Assembly (NCBI GenBank): GCA_964496575.1
Contig: CAZCAC010000071.1
Location: forward strand, 1 to 43,082
DNA: 43,082 bases
From: CAZCAC01 sp964496575
Lineage (GTDB): Bacteria; Planctomycetota; UBA1135; GCA-002686595
Reading direction: 5' to 3'
Both the position numbers and the translations under genes were made by a program. Below, in pieces: positions 15,901 through 25,518 of the stretch; position 1 is the first letter of the stretch; each line of letters begins with the position of its first letter. The notes beneath the pieces were generated by a model. That model did not search any database. It was not told the origin of the DNA and saw only the letters and a list, made by a program, of their open reading frames with translations.

Positions 15901-16781
15901 AAGTTCGCAGCCACGATGCCGGCGCAGTGCGTACCGTGCGCGCCCGAGTCGGCGACGATCGACAGGATGTCACCGTCCTCGTAGATGTTGACCGCGTAGT
16001 TGAGCAGGTCCTCGTCACCGAAGGTGTCGTACTGCCGCTCCAGGCGGAAGTTGGTCATGAGGTCCTCGTCGGTGAGGTCCCCGTCCTCGTCGGTGTCGAT
16101 CGCCGCGCGCCACACCTTCCCGTCGTGGAAGACGACGCAGTCGAAGATCGGACCCGGGTCGGAGTAGCGCCGCTTCTCCAGCAAGGAGAGCTGCAGCGCG
16201 AGCTCGTCGCGCTCCTTCTTCTGCTCCACGTTCGGCGCGGGCGTCGCCTCGTCCCAGGCCGCGAGCTGGCGCTGGAGGGCGACGACGGCGGCGCGCTGAC
16301 GCTCCGCCCACTTTGCGCCGCGCTTTTGCTTCAGGCGGGGCACCAGGTCTTCGGGGTACAGCTCGTACGCCGGCTTCACGCCGAGGTGGAACTCGCCGCT
16401 GGGGTTGTTCCAGCCGGGGTCGATGGTAAGGCTCCGCCCGGAGAGGCCGGCCAGCGCACCGCCCTTGGCCTCGGCCACGGTCGAGGTGTCGACGTCGCCG
16501 CTGCCAGTCCCGTCGACCAGGTCGATGATCTTCGGCTTGCCGTCGGTCGTCACCTGCAGCCCCGGGGCCCCGGGATCCACGCCGGTATCGAAGATGGCGA
16601 CGACGATCCCCCGCCCGTCGTAGTCCGGGAAGCGGTCGAGGAAGCGCTTCGCCCCGGTCTCCTCCTTGGGGAGGATGCCGTGGCCGGGGAACTCGCCGGG
16701 CTCCTGCGCCGGAACGGCGGTGGCGACGGCGAGGAGGGCGAAAACGGCGTAGAACGGGAATTTTCGGGCAGAGGGGGTCAT
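12999..16781 (-). CDS. Secreted tripeptidyl-peptidase II-like subtilisin (S8)
   Basis: A protein of 1260 residues, about the length of animal TPP II. A signal peptide (FYAVFALLAVATAVPAQ, residues 10-26) is followed by HGILPKEETGAKRFLDRFP, colinear with eukaryotic TPP II. The catalytic set is D65 (VAIFDTGVDPG), H282 (AHGTHCAG), oxyanion N380 (SSAGNDGP) and S467 (MHGTSMASP); the spacing from His to Ser (185) equals that of the human enzyme as I recall it. The long D-to-H insert, PNWTLQGTQ, the WIQCAEHL and RVDPTRL segments, LEKGDYKLF, and the C-terminal RIDQTALA and KEMDEQKATLTDAL are TPP II-specific. TPP II removes tripeptides from N-termini; the eukaryotic one is cytosolic, this one is exported. 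The ATG at 16781 has GGAGA about 9 nt upstream and starts the signal peptide. Confidence 0.93.
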   Translation of the reverse strand: MTPSARKFPFYAVFALLAVATAVPAQEPGEFPGHGILPKEETGAKRFLDRFPDYDGRGIVVAIFDTGVDPGAPGLQVTTDGKPKIIDLVDGTGSGDVDTSTVAEAKGGALAGLSGRSLTIDPGWNNPSGEFHLGVKPAYELYPEDLVPRLKQKRGAKWAERQRAAVVALQRQLAAWDEATPAPNVEQKKERDELALQLSLLEKRRYSDPGPIFDCVVFHDGKVWRAAIDTDEDGDLTDEDLMTNFRLERQYDTFGDEDLLNYAVNIYEDGDILSIVADSGAHGTHCAGIVAANFPDQPERNGLAPGAQLISVKIGDTRLASASCGTGEVRGCVAVLENECDLINMSFGGPTADPNDGRTMEIYDDLVWKQGVIFVSSAGNDGPALSTAGSPGATTESLFGIGAYISPEMLEMQYASRETTQPFNYTFTSRGPTYDGSLGVKFAAPGGAIAPVPNWTLQGTQQMHGTSMASPNACGNIALMLSGLKERGIGWSPPSVLRAVENTCAPVEGVSELTVGRGLMQTDHAFDYFVENSGNTDENVRFDVRVQTHGGGRGIYLREPYQVAEPQDARIIIDPIFPEDAPNRAKVDYELNVRFEVTEEWIQCAEHLVMQQGGRRVDVRVDPTRLSKGAHYAEIRGFDATRPDRGPIFRVPVTVIRGDEVDRDDWTWRERIRFGPGYEQRHFLVVPEGATWADLRMKRLDENQDINVLVMQAVQLVPGHPFGDYGAKGYLRLAAGEEQVQSFKVVGGRVLELVFGEYTTYLGRGEIDAELTFHGIVPDEHTLTIDGSELRTRLNLETPLRKEHVAPSGRLTTLRRPIRPTSSEIRPLGGRRDKLPEERQVYELVLEYPLHIDTAGTYTPRISALNIADEKTWQSRVWMIFDSAKRRVATGWLEPGGVRLEKGDYKLFFHTRLDRPEWLEKVDDLVLMLDHPLGSPVGLSFHEDPDGATFGGGAYRGATLARGARVQLNVTAGKAPGNAKPGDLLIGSVHYGDENGHGDGHRPGGYPVVYVVPPKANSNKRVTAVAAKKAQPSSEERYQEALLEFKVKQLAGLRGEKDRVLFDQLVDEIFGEVPNHLPVLIEQLKRADGAKREEHLPAVVEAADRVIGRIDQTALAAHYGVNPDPDAGDAAKEMDEQKATLTDALFRKAHALFDLAGEAPVNGSGDRTSAEAFEAAWSDLRRWVDTTSGRYLELHIERERRAGRLAAALKLLDGKIKGDSTNRRLYEQRIELLDELGWTHWKEYEEIRQLIRFPRDYPPF

Positions 16782-17146
16782 GCTGCGTCTCTCCGGTGGG
16801 ATAGCGGCGCACGGGCGGTGGCGCGCCAGGGGCGGGCCCCGCATTGGATCACGTGGGCGGCGATCCATCAAACCGCCACCCCCGTCGAGACTTGTCGACA
16901 GCGCCGCCCCGAGGCTCCAGCCCTCCCCCGCCGGGGCCCCCCCGCAGTCCCCGACGTGGCACTCCAGCGCCGGATCACCGTCCCTGGCACGGCGCCTTGC
17001 CAACGCGCTCCCCGAGTGCCTTCACGGAGGAGTTACCGCCGTCCGGCCGCCGAGCCTCGTGCCGTCGGGGGCCCGGTCGACGGGATCGCGCCGAGGACGC
17101 CGGGTTTTCACGCGATCTTCATGATCTAATCGTAGGTTGACGCGCA
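16782..17146. other. Divergent promoter region TPP II / phoB
   Basis: A 365-bp region between divergent genes. It holds the Pho-box-like repeats (17107-17123) near phoB. A solitary GCCTTCACGGAG at about 17018-17029 is identical to 12 bases in the pstS Pho box but lacks an 11-bp neighbour. No gene is supported here. Confidence 0.6.
17107..17123 (+). promoter_or_regulatory. Pho-box-like direct repeat upstream of phoB
   Basis: TTCACG at 17107-17112 and TTCATG at 17118-17123 are on the same strand with an 11-bp period, the geometry of PhoB boxes (one helical turn per monomer). The second repeat ends 23 nt before the phoB ATG. TCTAAT at 17125-17130 may be the -10. It suggests autoregulation of phoB. 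Confidence 0.6.
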
Positions 17147-17845
<699 letters not shown>

Positions 17846-17857
17846 CCCGAGGAAAGC

Positions 17858-19627
17858 ATGCGACGAGCCGGGTTCTTCTGGAAGGTCTTCGGGATCATGG
17901 TGGCGGCGATCGTCGTCGCCGCGCTGGTGGTCTACCTCATCGCCCTGCCGAGTCTGGATCGGCACTACGTCCGCGAGACGGAGCGGAACGTGGCTCGGGA
18001 GACGCAGCTGGCGCGCACCGCCGCCGCGCTGGCCTGGTCCGGCGAGACGCAACGCTTCGACATCGCCCCCCTGGCGGAGATGACCGAGGGGCTGGCGGAG
18101 ACCCGCTTCACCCTGATCGCAGCAGGCGGCGAGGTGCTCTACGACAACCGCGAAGATCCCGCCTCGATGGACAACCACGGCGGGCGAGCGGAGGTCGTCG
18201 ATCCCGGCCGCCCGATCACTCGCTACAGCCGGACGCTGGAGCGGGAGATGACCTACTACGCCCTGCCGGTCGAGGTGGATGGCGAGCTCCGCGCCTACGC
18301 CCGGGTGGCCCGCTCGGTCCACGACCGCGACCAGCGCGCCGCCGAGCTCCGCCGGGCCCTCGAGGGGGGCGCCGCGCTCGCCGGGATGGTGGCGCTGGGG
18401 CTCGCCTTCCTCTTCACGCGCCGCCTGACCCGGCCGCTCCGCGAGATCGCCGCGCTGGTCGGCGAGGTCGGCGAGGGCCGGCCCACCCACCGCCTGCGCG
18501 TCGACAGCGGTGACGAGGTCGGCCAGCTGGCGGACGCGGTCAACACCATGGCCGATCAGCTGCAGGAGAAGATGGAGCGGGTCGAGCGCGACGGGGCGGA
18601 GCGCGAGGCGATCCTCTCGGCGATGGCCAGCGGCCTCCTGGCGCTCGACGGCGAGCAGCGCGTGCTGTTCGTCAACGCCAACGCGCGGAAGCTACTCGGC
18701 CTGCCCCCGGGTCCGGTCCAGGGAAAGCGCCTCTGGGAGCTCTCCCGCAACGTCGAGCTCGCCGATCTCCTCGCCGCCTGCGCGGAGGACGACAGGCCGC
18801 ACCAGGCGGAGACCTCGCTCCAGACCAATGGTACGGAGCGCAACGTGGAGCTCTCCGCGGTGCGGCTCCCCGGGGAGGGCGGCGAGCCGCGAGGCTTCGT
18901 GCTGGTCCTGCACGACATCACCGAGCTGCGCCGCCTGGAAGCGGTGCGCCGCGACTTCGTCTCCAACGTCTCGCACGAGCTGAAGACGCCGCTGACCGCG
19001 ATGGCGGGCTACCTCGAGGCGGTCCTCGAGAACCCGGAGATGCCCGAGGAGCAGCGGCACTCCTTCCTCGCCAAGGCGAACCAGAACACGGACCGCCTGA
19101 CCGCGATCGTCACCGATCTGCTCTCGCTGGCGCGGCTGGAGTCCGAGGAACGCACCCTGGAGCTGGAGACGCTGAGCCTCGTCGACGTGGTCGAGGAAGC
19201 GGTGCGAGATTCCGGCGACCTGGCTCGATCCCGCGAGATCACGATGGAGGTCGAGCTGGACGAGGACGAGCCCCTGCCGGTCGAGGCGGACGCGCAGATC
19301 CTCGGCGTGGCCATCTCCAACCTGCTCTCCAACGCGATCAAGTACTCGCCCGAGGGCGAGACGGTCACCTTGCGCCTCTCCCGGCAGGACGCGGAGGTCG
19401 TGGTCGAGGTGATCGATCGAGGCCCCGGCATCGCTCCGGCGGAGCATGATCGCATCTTCGAGCGCTTCTACCGCGTCGACAAGGCCCGCTCGCGCAAGCT
19501 CGGCGGGACCGGTCTGGGGCTCGCCATCGTGCGCCACGTGATGGCCGCCCACCACGGCCGGGTGGAACTCTCGAGCGCCCCGGGGGAGGGCAGCACCTTC
19601 CGGCTGACCCTCCCGCTCGGGAGCTGA
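17858..19627 (+). CDS. phoR: Phosphate sensor histidine kinase
   Basis: A protein of 589 residues, an inner-membrane kinase. Transmembrane helix 1 is at about 8-30, then a periplasmic domain (31-167), helix 2 at about 168-187, a HAMP domain to about 240 (RRLTRPLREIAALVGEVGEG), and a PAS domain (250-355, VLFVNANARKLLGLPP). The dimerisation domain holds the phosphoacceptor H373 (FVSNVSHELKTPLTAM). The ATPase domain has the N-box ISNLLSNAIKYSPEG, the G1 DRGPGIAP, FERFYRVDKARSRK and GTGLGLAIVRHVM. This is the full PhoR order with an extra periplasmic domain, as in many Gram-positive and FCB kinases. Twelve nt after phoB. It should phosphorylate PhoB under phosphate limitation, controlled through PstSCAB and PhoU. 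Confidence 0.92.
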   Translation: MRRAGFFWKVFGIMVAAIVVAALVVYLIALPSLDRHYVRETERNVARETQLARTAAALAWSGETQRFDIAPLAEMTEGLAETRFTLIAAGGEVLYDNREDPASMDNHGGRAEVVDPGRPITRYSRTLEREMTYYALPVEVDGELRAYARVARSVHDRDQRAAELRRALEGGAALAGMVALGLAFLFTRRLTRPLREIAALVGEVGEGRPTHRLRVDSGDEVGQLADAVNTMADQLQEKMERVERDGAEREAILSAMASGLLALDGEQRVLFVNANARKLLGLPPGPVQGKRLWELSRNVELADLLAACAEDDRPHQAETSLQTNGTERNVELSAVRLPGEGGEPRGFVLVLHDITELRRLEAVRRDFVSNVSHELKTPLTAMAGYLEAVLENPEMPEEQRHSFLAKANQNTDRLTAIVTDLLSLARLESEERTLELETLSLVDVVEEAVRDSGDLARSREITMEVELDEDEPLPVEADAQILGVAISNLLSNAIKYSPEGETVTLRLSRQDAEVVVEVIDRGPGIAPAEHDRIFERFYRVDKARSRKLGGTGLGLAIVRHVMAAHHGRVELSSAPGEGSTFRLTLPLGS

Positions 19628-19634
19628 GCATCCC

Positions 19635-19673
19635 TTCATCGAGGATGCGCGGCATCTTCACGAAGCCTTCACG
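19635..19673 (+). promoter_or_regulatory. Pho box upstream of pstS
   Basis: TTCACG at 19657-19662 and TTCACG at 19668-19673, both preceded by C, are 11 bp apart. A third unit, CTTCATC, has TTCATC at 19635-19640, exactly two periods (22 bp) upstream. The last repeat ends 21 nt before the pstS ATG. This is the same motif as upstream of phoB and marks a second, internal Pho promoter. Confidence 0.7.
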
Positions 19674-19694
19674 GAGAGGGCCGAGGATGAAGGA

Positions 19695-20672
19695 ATGAAG
19701 AACATCCTCATCATCGCTTCGCTGGCCACCCTGGTCAGCGGTTGTGGCGACTCCGGCAGCAACGAGGCCCAGGCCGCCGATCGCCTATCCGGCACCGTTT
19801 CCATCGACGGCTCATCCACCGTCTTCCCCATCACCGAGGCGGTCGCGGAAGAATTCCGCGGCGTCCAGCCCGACGTCCGCGTGACCGTCGGCGTCTCCGG
19901 TACCGGTGGCGGCTTCAAGAAGTTCATGGCGGGCGAGACGGACATCTCCGACGCGTCGCGCTACATCAAGGACAAGGAACAAAAAGGGTGCGCCGCGGCG
20001 AGCATCGACTACCTCGAGCTGCCCGTCGCCTACGACGGCCTCGCCGTGGTGGTCAACAAGAAGAACGACTTCGCCAGGTCGATGACCGTTGCCGAGCTGC
20101 GCGCCATGTGGGCCGCCGACTCCGCTTCCAAGAAGTGGAGCGACATCCGCGCCGGCTGGCCGGATCGCGAGTTCAACCTCTACGCCCCCGGTCAGGACTC
20201 CGGCACCTTCGACTACTTCACCGAGACGGTGAACGGCAAGTCCGGCAACTGCCGCCCCGACGCGACCTTCTCCGAGGACGACAACGTCCTGGTCCGCGGC
20301 GTCGCGGGTGACCCCGACGGCATCGCCTTCTTCGGGCTGGCCTACTACGTCGAGAACAAGGACCAGCTCGGCGTCGTAGCCATCGACGGCGGGAACGGCC
20401 CCGTGGTCCCGAGCATGGAGACGGTCGAGAACGCCACCTACACCCCCCTCTCCCGGCCGCTGTTCATCTACGCGCGGGTCGACGCGACCGAGCGCCCCGA
20501 GGTCGACGCGTTCATCCGCTTCTACCTGGAGAGCGCCAGGAGTCTCGCCGGCGAGGTCGGCTACGTCCCGTTCCCGCAGGCGATCTACGACGGCCTGATG
20601 AAGCGCTATGAGAATCGCGTCACCGGAACCGAAGCCGGCAAGACCGGGACCATCGCCGAGCTCTACCAGTAG
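19695..20672 (+). CDS. pstS: Phosphate-binding protein PstS (lipoprotein)
   Basis: A protein of 325 residues. A lipoprotein signal ends in LVSG and Cys17, so the mature protein is anchored by a lipid. The phosphate-binding fold is seen in VSIDGSSTVFPITEAVAEEF, GVSGTGGGFKKFMAGETDISDASR, and APGQDSGTFDYFTE. It captures Pi in the periplasm and delivers it to PstCA. A Pho box lies immediately upstream. GAGG about 8 nt before the ATG is a fair ribosome site. First gene of pstSCAB-phoU. Confidence 0.95.
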   Translation: MKNILIIASLATLVSGCGDSGSNEAQAADRLSGTVSIDGSSTVFPITEAVAEEFRGVQPDVRVTVGVSGTGGGFKKFMAGETDISDASRYIKDKEQKGCAAASIDYLELPVAYDGLAVVVNKKNDFARSMTVAELRAMWAADSASKKWSDIRAGWPDREFNLYAPGQDSGTFDYFTETVNGKSGNCRPDATFSEDDNVLVRGVAGDPDGIAFFGLAYYVENKDQLGVVAIDGGNGPVVPSMETVENATYTPLSRPLFIYARVDATERPEVDAFIRFYLESARSLAGEVGYVPFPQAIYDGLMKRYENRVTGTEAGKTGTIAELYQ

Positions 20673-20736
20673 GGCCGGGAGTCACGCCCCAGTGTTCTTC
20701 TCCACCCCTGGACGGGGGGGGACTGGCGGTACGCCG

Positions 20737-21660
20737 ATGACGATCGAGACTGGCGACAACTCGCTCCGGGCCAGGCACCCGGGCCGCAAGGTGCGCGAGG
20801 CGTTGATCCGGAGAGTCCTCCAGGTCAGCGCCGCCTTCTCGATTCTGATCAGCTTCGGGATCCTGTTCGTCCTCCTCAAGGAGTCGCTGCCCTTCTTCGA
20901 GGAGGTGAGCCCCTGGGAGTTCCTCACCGGAACGACCTGGGCGCCGCTGATGGAGCCGCGGCACTTCGGCGTGCTGCCGCTCGTCGGGGGGACGCTCCTG
21001 GTCACGCTGGTCGCCACGCTGCTGGTGATCCCAATCGGGAGCCTCGCGGCGATGTACCTCTCCGAGTACGCCAGCGACCGCGCGCGCTCGATCCTCAAGC
21101 CGATGCTCGAGGTGCTGGCGGGGATTCCCACGGTGGTCTACGGCTATTTTGCCATCGTGGTGGTGACCCCGATCCTGCGCGGCATCCTGCCGCAGGCGTC
21201 GGTCTTCAACGCGCTCTCGGCGGGGATGGTGGTCGCCATCATGGTCATCCCTACCGTCGCTTCGCTCTCGGACGACGCGATGCGCTCGGTGCCGCGCGCC
21301 CTGCGCGAAGCGGGCTTCGGGCTCGGCGCGACCAAGCGCGAGGTGACGACCGGCGTCGTCTTCCCCGCGGCGCTTTCGGGGATCCTCTCCTCCTACGTGC
21401 TGGCGATGGGGCGGGCGATCGGTGAGACGATGATCGTCACCATGGCCGCGGGCGCCACGCCGCGCATGACCTTGAACCCGCTGGAGTCGATCCAGACGAT
21501 GACCGGCTACATCGTGCAGGTCAGCCTGGGCGACACGCCGGCGGGCACCGTCGAGTACCGGACGATCTTCGCCGTGGGGCTGACGTTGTTCGCGATGACG
21601 CTCCTGATGAACATGTTCTCCTTCTGGATCCGCGGGCGCTACCGGGAGGTGTACTCGTGA
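20737..21660 (+). CDS. pstC: Phosphate ABC transporter permease PstC
   Basis: A protein of 307 residues with six hydrophobic helices (about 30-52, 83-108, 120-145, 155-178, 208-232 and 275-297). The permease domain motif is seen around PRALREAGFGLGATKREVTTGVVFPAALSGILSSYVLAMGRAIGETM, the EAA loop that contacts PstB. It ends LLMNMFSFWIRGRYREVYS. It forms the channel with PstA in the inner membrane. The ATG at 20737 is the first that gives the typical N-terminus; an in-frame upstream extension would run into pstS. It overlaps pstA by 4 nt. Confidence 0.95.
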   Translation: MTIETGDNSLRARHPGRKVREALIRRVLQVSAAFSILISFGILFVLLKESLPFFEEVSPWEFLTGTTWAPLMEPRHFGVLPLVGGTLLVTLVATLLVIPIGSLAAMYLSEYASDRARSILKPMLEVLAGIPTVVYGYFAIVVVTPILRGILPQASVFNALSAGMVVAIMVIPTVASLSDDAMRSVPRALREAGFGLGATKREVTTGVVFPAALSGILSSYVLAMGRAIGETMIVTMAAGATPRMTLNPLESIQTMTGYIVQVSLGDTPAGTVEYRTIFAVGLTLFAMTLLMNMFSFWIRGRYREVYS

Positions 21661-22573
21661 ACGGTCGTGCCGAGTTCGGCGCCGACCTGTCGAGGCGTCA
21701 CCGCAAGGACCGGCTCTTCAAGTGGCTGGCCCTCAGCGCCACGCTGATCGGGTTCGTCGCCCTGGGGATCCTCCTCTTCGGAGTGCTGCGGCAGGGGCTG
21801 CCGTGGCTGAATCTCGATTTCCTGCAGAACTTCCCCTCGCGAATGCCGCACAAGGCGGGCTTCAAGGCCGCGCTCTACGGCAGCCTGTGGGTGATCGCCC
21901 TCACGACGGCGATCAGCGTGCCGGTCGGCGTCGCTGGCGCGATCTACCTCGAGGAGTACTCGAAGAAGGGACGCTTTCACCAGATCCTGGAGCTCCTGAT
22001 CGCCAACCTCGCCGGCGTGCCCTCGATCCTCTACGGGCTGCTCGGGCTGATCGCCTTCGTGCGGATGTTCAGTGTCTTCGAGGAGGACACCACGTTCCTC
22101 GGGCTCTCCCTGCCCTTCGGGCGCTCGGTGCTGGCGGGCGCGGCGACGCTGTCGCTGCTGGTGCTGCCGCTCCTGATCATGGCCACTCGCGAGGCGCTGC
22201 GCGCGGTCCCTGACTCCCTGCGCCAGGCGGCGTTCGGACTCGGCAGCACCCGCTGGCAGTGCGTCCGCCACCACGTCCTGCCCGCGGCGTCGCCGGGGAT
22301 CCTGACCGGCGTGGTGCTGGCCCTCTCCCGGGCGCTGGGCGAGACCGCGCCGCTGGTGATGATGGGCGCCCTGACCTACGTCGCCTTCACTCCGGAGACG
22401 CTCAACGACCCCTTCACCGCGATGCCGATCCAGATCTTCAACTGGGCGTCTCGACCGCAGGCCGACTTCCATTCGGTGGCCGCCGCGGGCATCATCGTGC
22501 TGCTGGTCGTCCTCTTCACCATGAACGCGATCGTCGTCCTGCTCCGCAACCGGGCCGAGAAGCGCCGCATCAC

Positions 22574-22577
<4 letters not shown>
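21657..22577 (+). CDS. pstA: Phosphate ABC transporter permease PstA
   Basis: A protein of 306 residues starting at a GTG that overlaps the pstC stop (GTGA). It has six predicted membrane helices and the EAA loop PDSLRQAAFGLGSTRWQCVRHHVLPAASPGILTGVVLALSRALGETAPLVMMG, typical of PstA. The GIPS/VPSILYGLLGL segment is also characteristic. It pairs with PstC. The translational coupling to both neighbours shows a single operon. Confidence 0.95.
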
Positions 22578-23353
<776 letters not shown>

Positions 23354-23358
23354 TCGCC

Positions 23359-24024
23359 ATGACGACACACCTTCGCCGCGATCTCGAGCAGATCAAGCAA
23401 CGCGTTCTCAACATGGGCGGGCTGGTCGAGGACGCCTTCCACCAGGCGCGCACGGCGGTCTCGCTCCGCGACGTTTCTCGCATCGAGAACATGAGCACCC
23501 TCGAGGAGCGGATCGACCGGCTGCAGCTGGAGATCGACGAGGAGATCCTCAAGGTGCTGGCCCTCTACCAGCCGGTGGCGAGCGACCTGCGCTTCGTCAC
23601 CGCCGCGATGAAGATCGTCAACGACCTGGAGCGGATCGGCGACCTCGCCTCGAACATCTGCGACCGGATGCGCCAGCTGATCGACGCCCCGGAGCTGGGC
23701 GAGCCGGTCGCGATCGAGCGGATGATGGAGTGCGCTGCGAAGATGCTGCGCGACGCCCTCGACGCGTTCGTGCGGGGCGACTCCGCACTCGCCCGCCAGG
23801 TGGTCGACATGGACGACGAGGTGGACGAGCTGAACCGCGGCCACTTCGAGGTTCTCTTGAAGCGGATGAAGAGCGACCCCGAGGCCGTGGACACCGCGGT
23901 GGCGATCCTGTCGATCTCCCGCAACCTGGAGCGGATCGGCGACCTCGCGACCAACATCGCCGAGGACGTCGTCTTCGTGGTCGAAGCGCGGGACATCCGG
24001 CATCAGGACGTGCCGCGGGATTAG
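23359..24024 (+). CDS. phoU: Phosphate transport regulator PhoU
   Basis: A protein of 221 residues made of two three-helix repeats. Each repeat has the metal-binding E/DxxxD motif: VNDLERIGDLASNICDRM and SRNLERIGDLATNIAEDV. PhoU links PstSCAB transport to PhoR, keeping the kinase off when phosphate is plentiful. It starts 5 nt after pstB and is the last gene of the operon. A 6-bp hairpin (CGACGG / CCGTCG, 24074-24090) lies 50 bp after it and is a weak terminator candidate. Confidence 0.95.
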   Translation: MTTHLRRDLEQIKQRVLNMGGLVEDAFHQARTAVSLRDVSRIENMSTLEERIDRLQLEIDEEILKVLALYQPVASDLRFVTAAMKIVNDLERIGDLASNICDRMRQLIDAPELGEPVAIERMMECAAKMLRDALDAFVRGDSALARQVVDMDDEVDELNRGHFEVLLKRMKSDPEAVDTAVAILSISRNLERIGDLATNIAEDVVFVVEARDIRHQDVPRD

Positions 24025-24267
24025 CGGCGAGGCCCTGATCGGTCGACTTCGCGCCGGTAGCCCTCGACCGGCTCGACGGCGGAGCCGTCGGCGGACGCGG
24101 TCTGCATGGTGAGGACGGAGAAGAGGAGAGCGAGTCACCACGGGGGTGCCTCGCTCTCCAGGGGCGAATCGGGAGCCCCCATGGTTCGTGTCACTCCACT
24201 CACCGCCTCGGCTCTCGAGTCGACCGTCCCTTCGGCACCCGACCGGAGCCGACGTTCGGGACGTCCT

Positions 24268-25119
24268 CTACTGCCCGATCGCCAGCACGTCGACCGAGGC
24301 GGTGCCGTTGACCTCAAGCTCGGTGGTCGCCGTGTAGTTGTGTCGGCTCTCCAGCGCGAAGAGACCTCCGGCGATGGTGGAGGAGTCGCCGGCTGCCTCG
24401 TTGCCCCGACCGCCGGTCACGCTCGCGAACGTTCCGGTGGTGACGTTCGCGGTTCCCCCGCTCACGGTCGATTGAGGGCCATTCGCCTCGTTATCGTGCC
24501 CACCGGCGACCGTGGCGGCCTGCACACTGGCCGTGTTCGTGTGACCGCCACTGACCACGCTCCAGACACCACTGGCCGTGTTCATGTAACCGCCGCCCAC
24601 AACGGCGTCCTCGGCTGCGGCCAGGTTCCCCTTGCCACCGACGACGACCGACCCGCCCGAGCCGGCCGTGTTCTCGTGACCCCCCAGGACGGTCGCCAGG
24701 TTGTAACTGATCGTGTTGTCCCGGCCGAAGACCGCACCGGCCCACCTGCTGTAACTGTTCTCCCGACCGCCGACGTAGTTGTGCGAGCCGGTCCGGTCGT
24801 CACCGTTGACGTTGCCGAGCTCGTTGTACCCCACGATCAGGTTCCCGAGACCGTTCGCCGTGTAGGTGTTCCCGAGCCCGTTCACGATCCGTACGTTGCA
24901 GCCGTGGATCTCGATCGTCTCGAGCGGATTCCCGTACCCGTCGTCGATCGTGGTCATGCTCATGTGGCTGAGGATCTCGACCTGCTCGGCGGTCAGGTTC
25001 CACTGCTTGGTGTTCCACGTGCCCTGCCACGAGGAGAGGAGGAGGGCGCCGCTGATGACGACAGTGCCGGCGAGGAGGGAGAGGGAGTTGATATTGATCT
25101 TGATCTGGATCGGCTCCAT
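24268..25119 (-). CDS. Membrane-anchored repeat protein with 15-residue GGxxN beta-roll repeats
   Basis: A protein of 283 residues. After NSLSLLAGTVVISGALLLSS (about 11-30), a membrane anchor or uncleaved signal, there is a short spacer, then repeats of the form GGxxNxAxGxxSxVxGG. The GG pair recurs at residues 146, 161, 176, 191, 206, 221, 236 and 251, a strict 15-residue period; degenerate copies start near 117. This resembles the head repeats of trimeric autotransporters and similar surface proteins in several deep-branching phyla. Such proteins often end in a tail-fibre chaperone domain (peptidase S74); here the protein stops at VDVLAIGQ. The ATG at 25119 is chosen because AGGAAGAG lies just upstream; an ATG at 25155 is less likely. 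Divergent from the beta-helix gene. Confidence 0.7.
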   Translation of the reverse strand: MEPIQIKININSLSLLAGTVVISGALLLSSWQGTWNTKQWNLTAEQVEILSHMSMTTIDDGYGNPLETIEIHGCNVRIVNGLGNTYTANGLGNLIVGYNELGNVNGDDRTGSHNYVGGRENSYSRWAGAVFGRDNTISYNLATVLGGHENTAGSGGSVVVGGKGNLAAAEDAVVGGGYMNTASGVWSVVSGGHTNTASVQAATVAGGHDNEANGPQSTVSGGTANVTTGTFASVTGGRGNEAAGDSSTIAGGLFALESRHNYTATTELEVNGTASVDVLAIGQ

Positions 25120-25518
25120 CGGGCTCTTCCTGGGTGTCCGGCGGGTTCGCCGCACGAGGAGGGACGGGGCCGGGCCTCACCGCCGGCATCTCGGCGGAGG
25201 GGGCAGGGCCGGATCTCACCTCCAAGGCGGAGTGGGAGAACGAGGCCCTTCAGGGACTTCCGGGAATCTCGAGAGGGCGCCGAGAGCCCCCGAGCTGACT
25301 GATCGCCCCGGGAACGAGCGCCGGAGCCCCGCCAGGGGGGCTCACCGGCTCCGTACCCCGGCGGAGGAAAGAAATCCCGGAATCCATGCCCCCGCCGGCG
25401 CCCATCCTCCGCCCGACCCGACGAAGCGGGGGTGATGCGGCCCGGCGCCGGATGCCATCGCTGATCTGTCCCCTCACCGAAACCCATGTGGCCACGAGCC
25501 CCAACAAGGAGAACGATG
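25120..25518. other. Divergent intergenic region
   Basis: A 399-bp region between divergent genes. It holds a 7-bp hairpin with arms GAGCCCC and GGGGCTC (about 25324-25343). TTCCGGGAATC near 25256 and the inverted form ATCCCGGAATCC near 25375 lie about 110 bp apart and may be a regulator pair. No gene is supported. Confidence 0.4.

Noticed and set aside
17021..17026. A third Pho unit (TTCACG) upstream of phoB
   Set aside because: It is a lone unit; it lies 86 bp from the next one, not a multiple of 11, with no neighbour repeat.
12795..17129. A very long open frame on the plus strand, opposite the TPP II gene
   Set aside because: It is an antisense shadow produced by high GC at third codon positions. 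Its translation is Arg/Leu/Val-rich without motifs, while the minus strand encodes TPP II with its full catalytic set.
24268..25119. Repeats in DNA as a CRISPR or satellite array
   Set aside because: The 45-bp period reflects 15-residue protein repeats. The bases vary at synonymous and variable sites, and there are no spacers.
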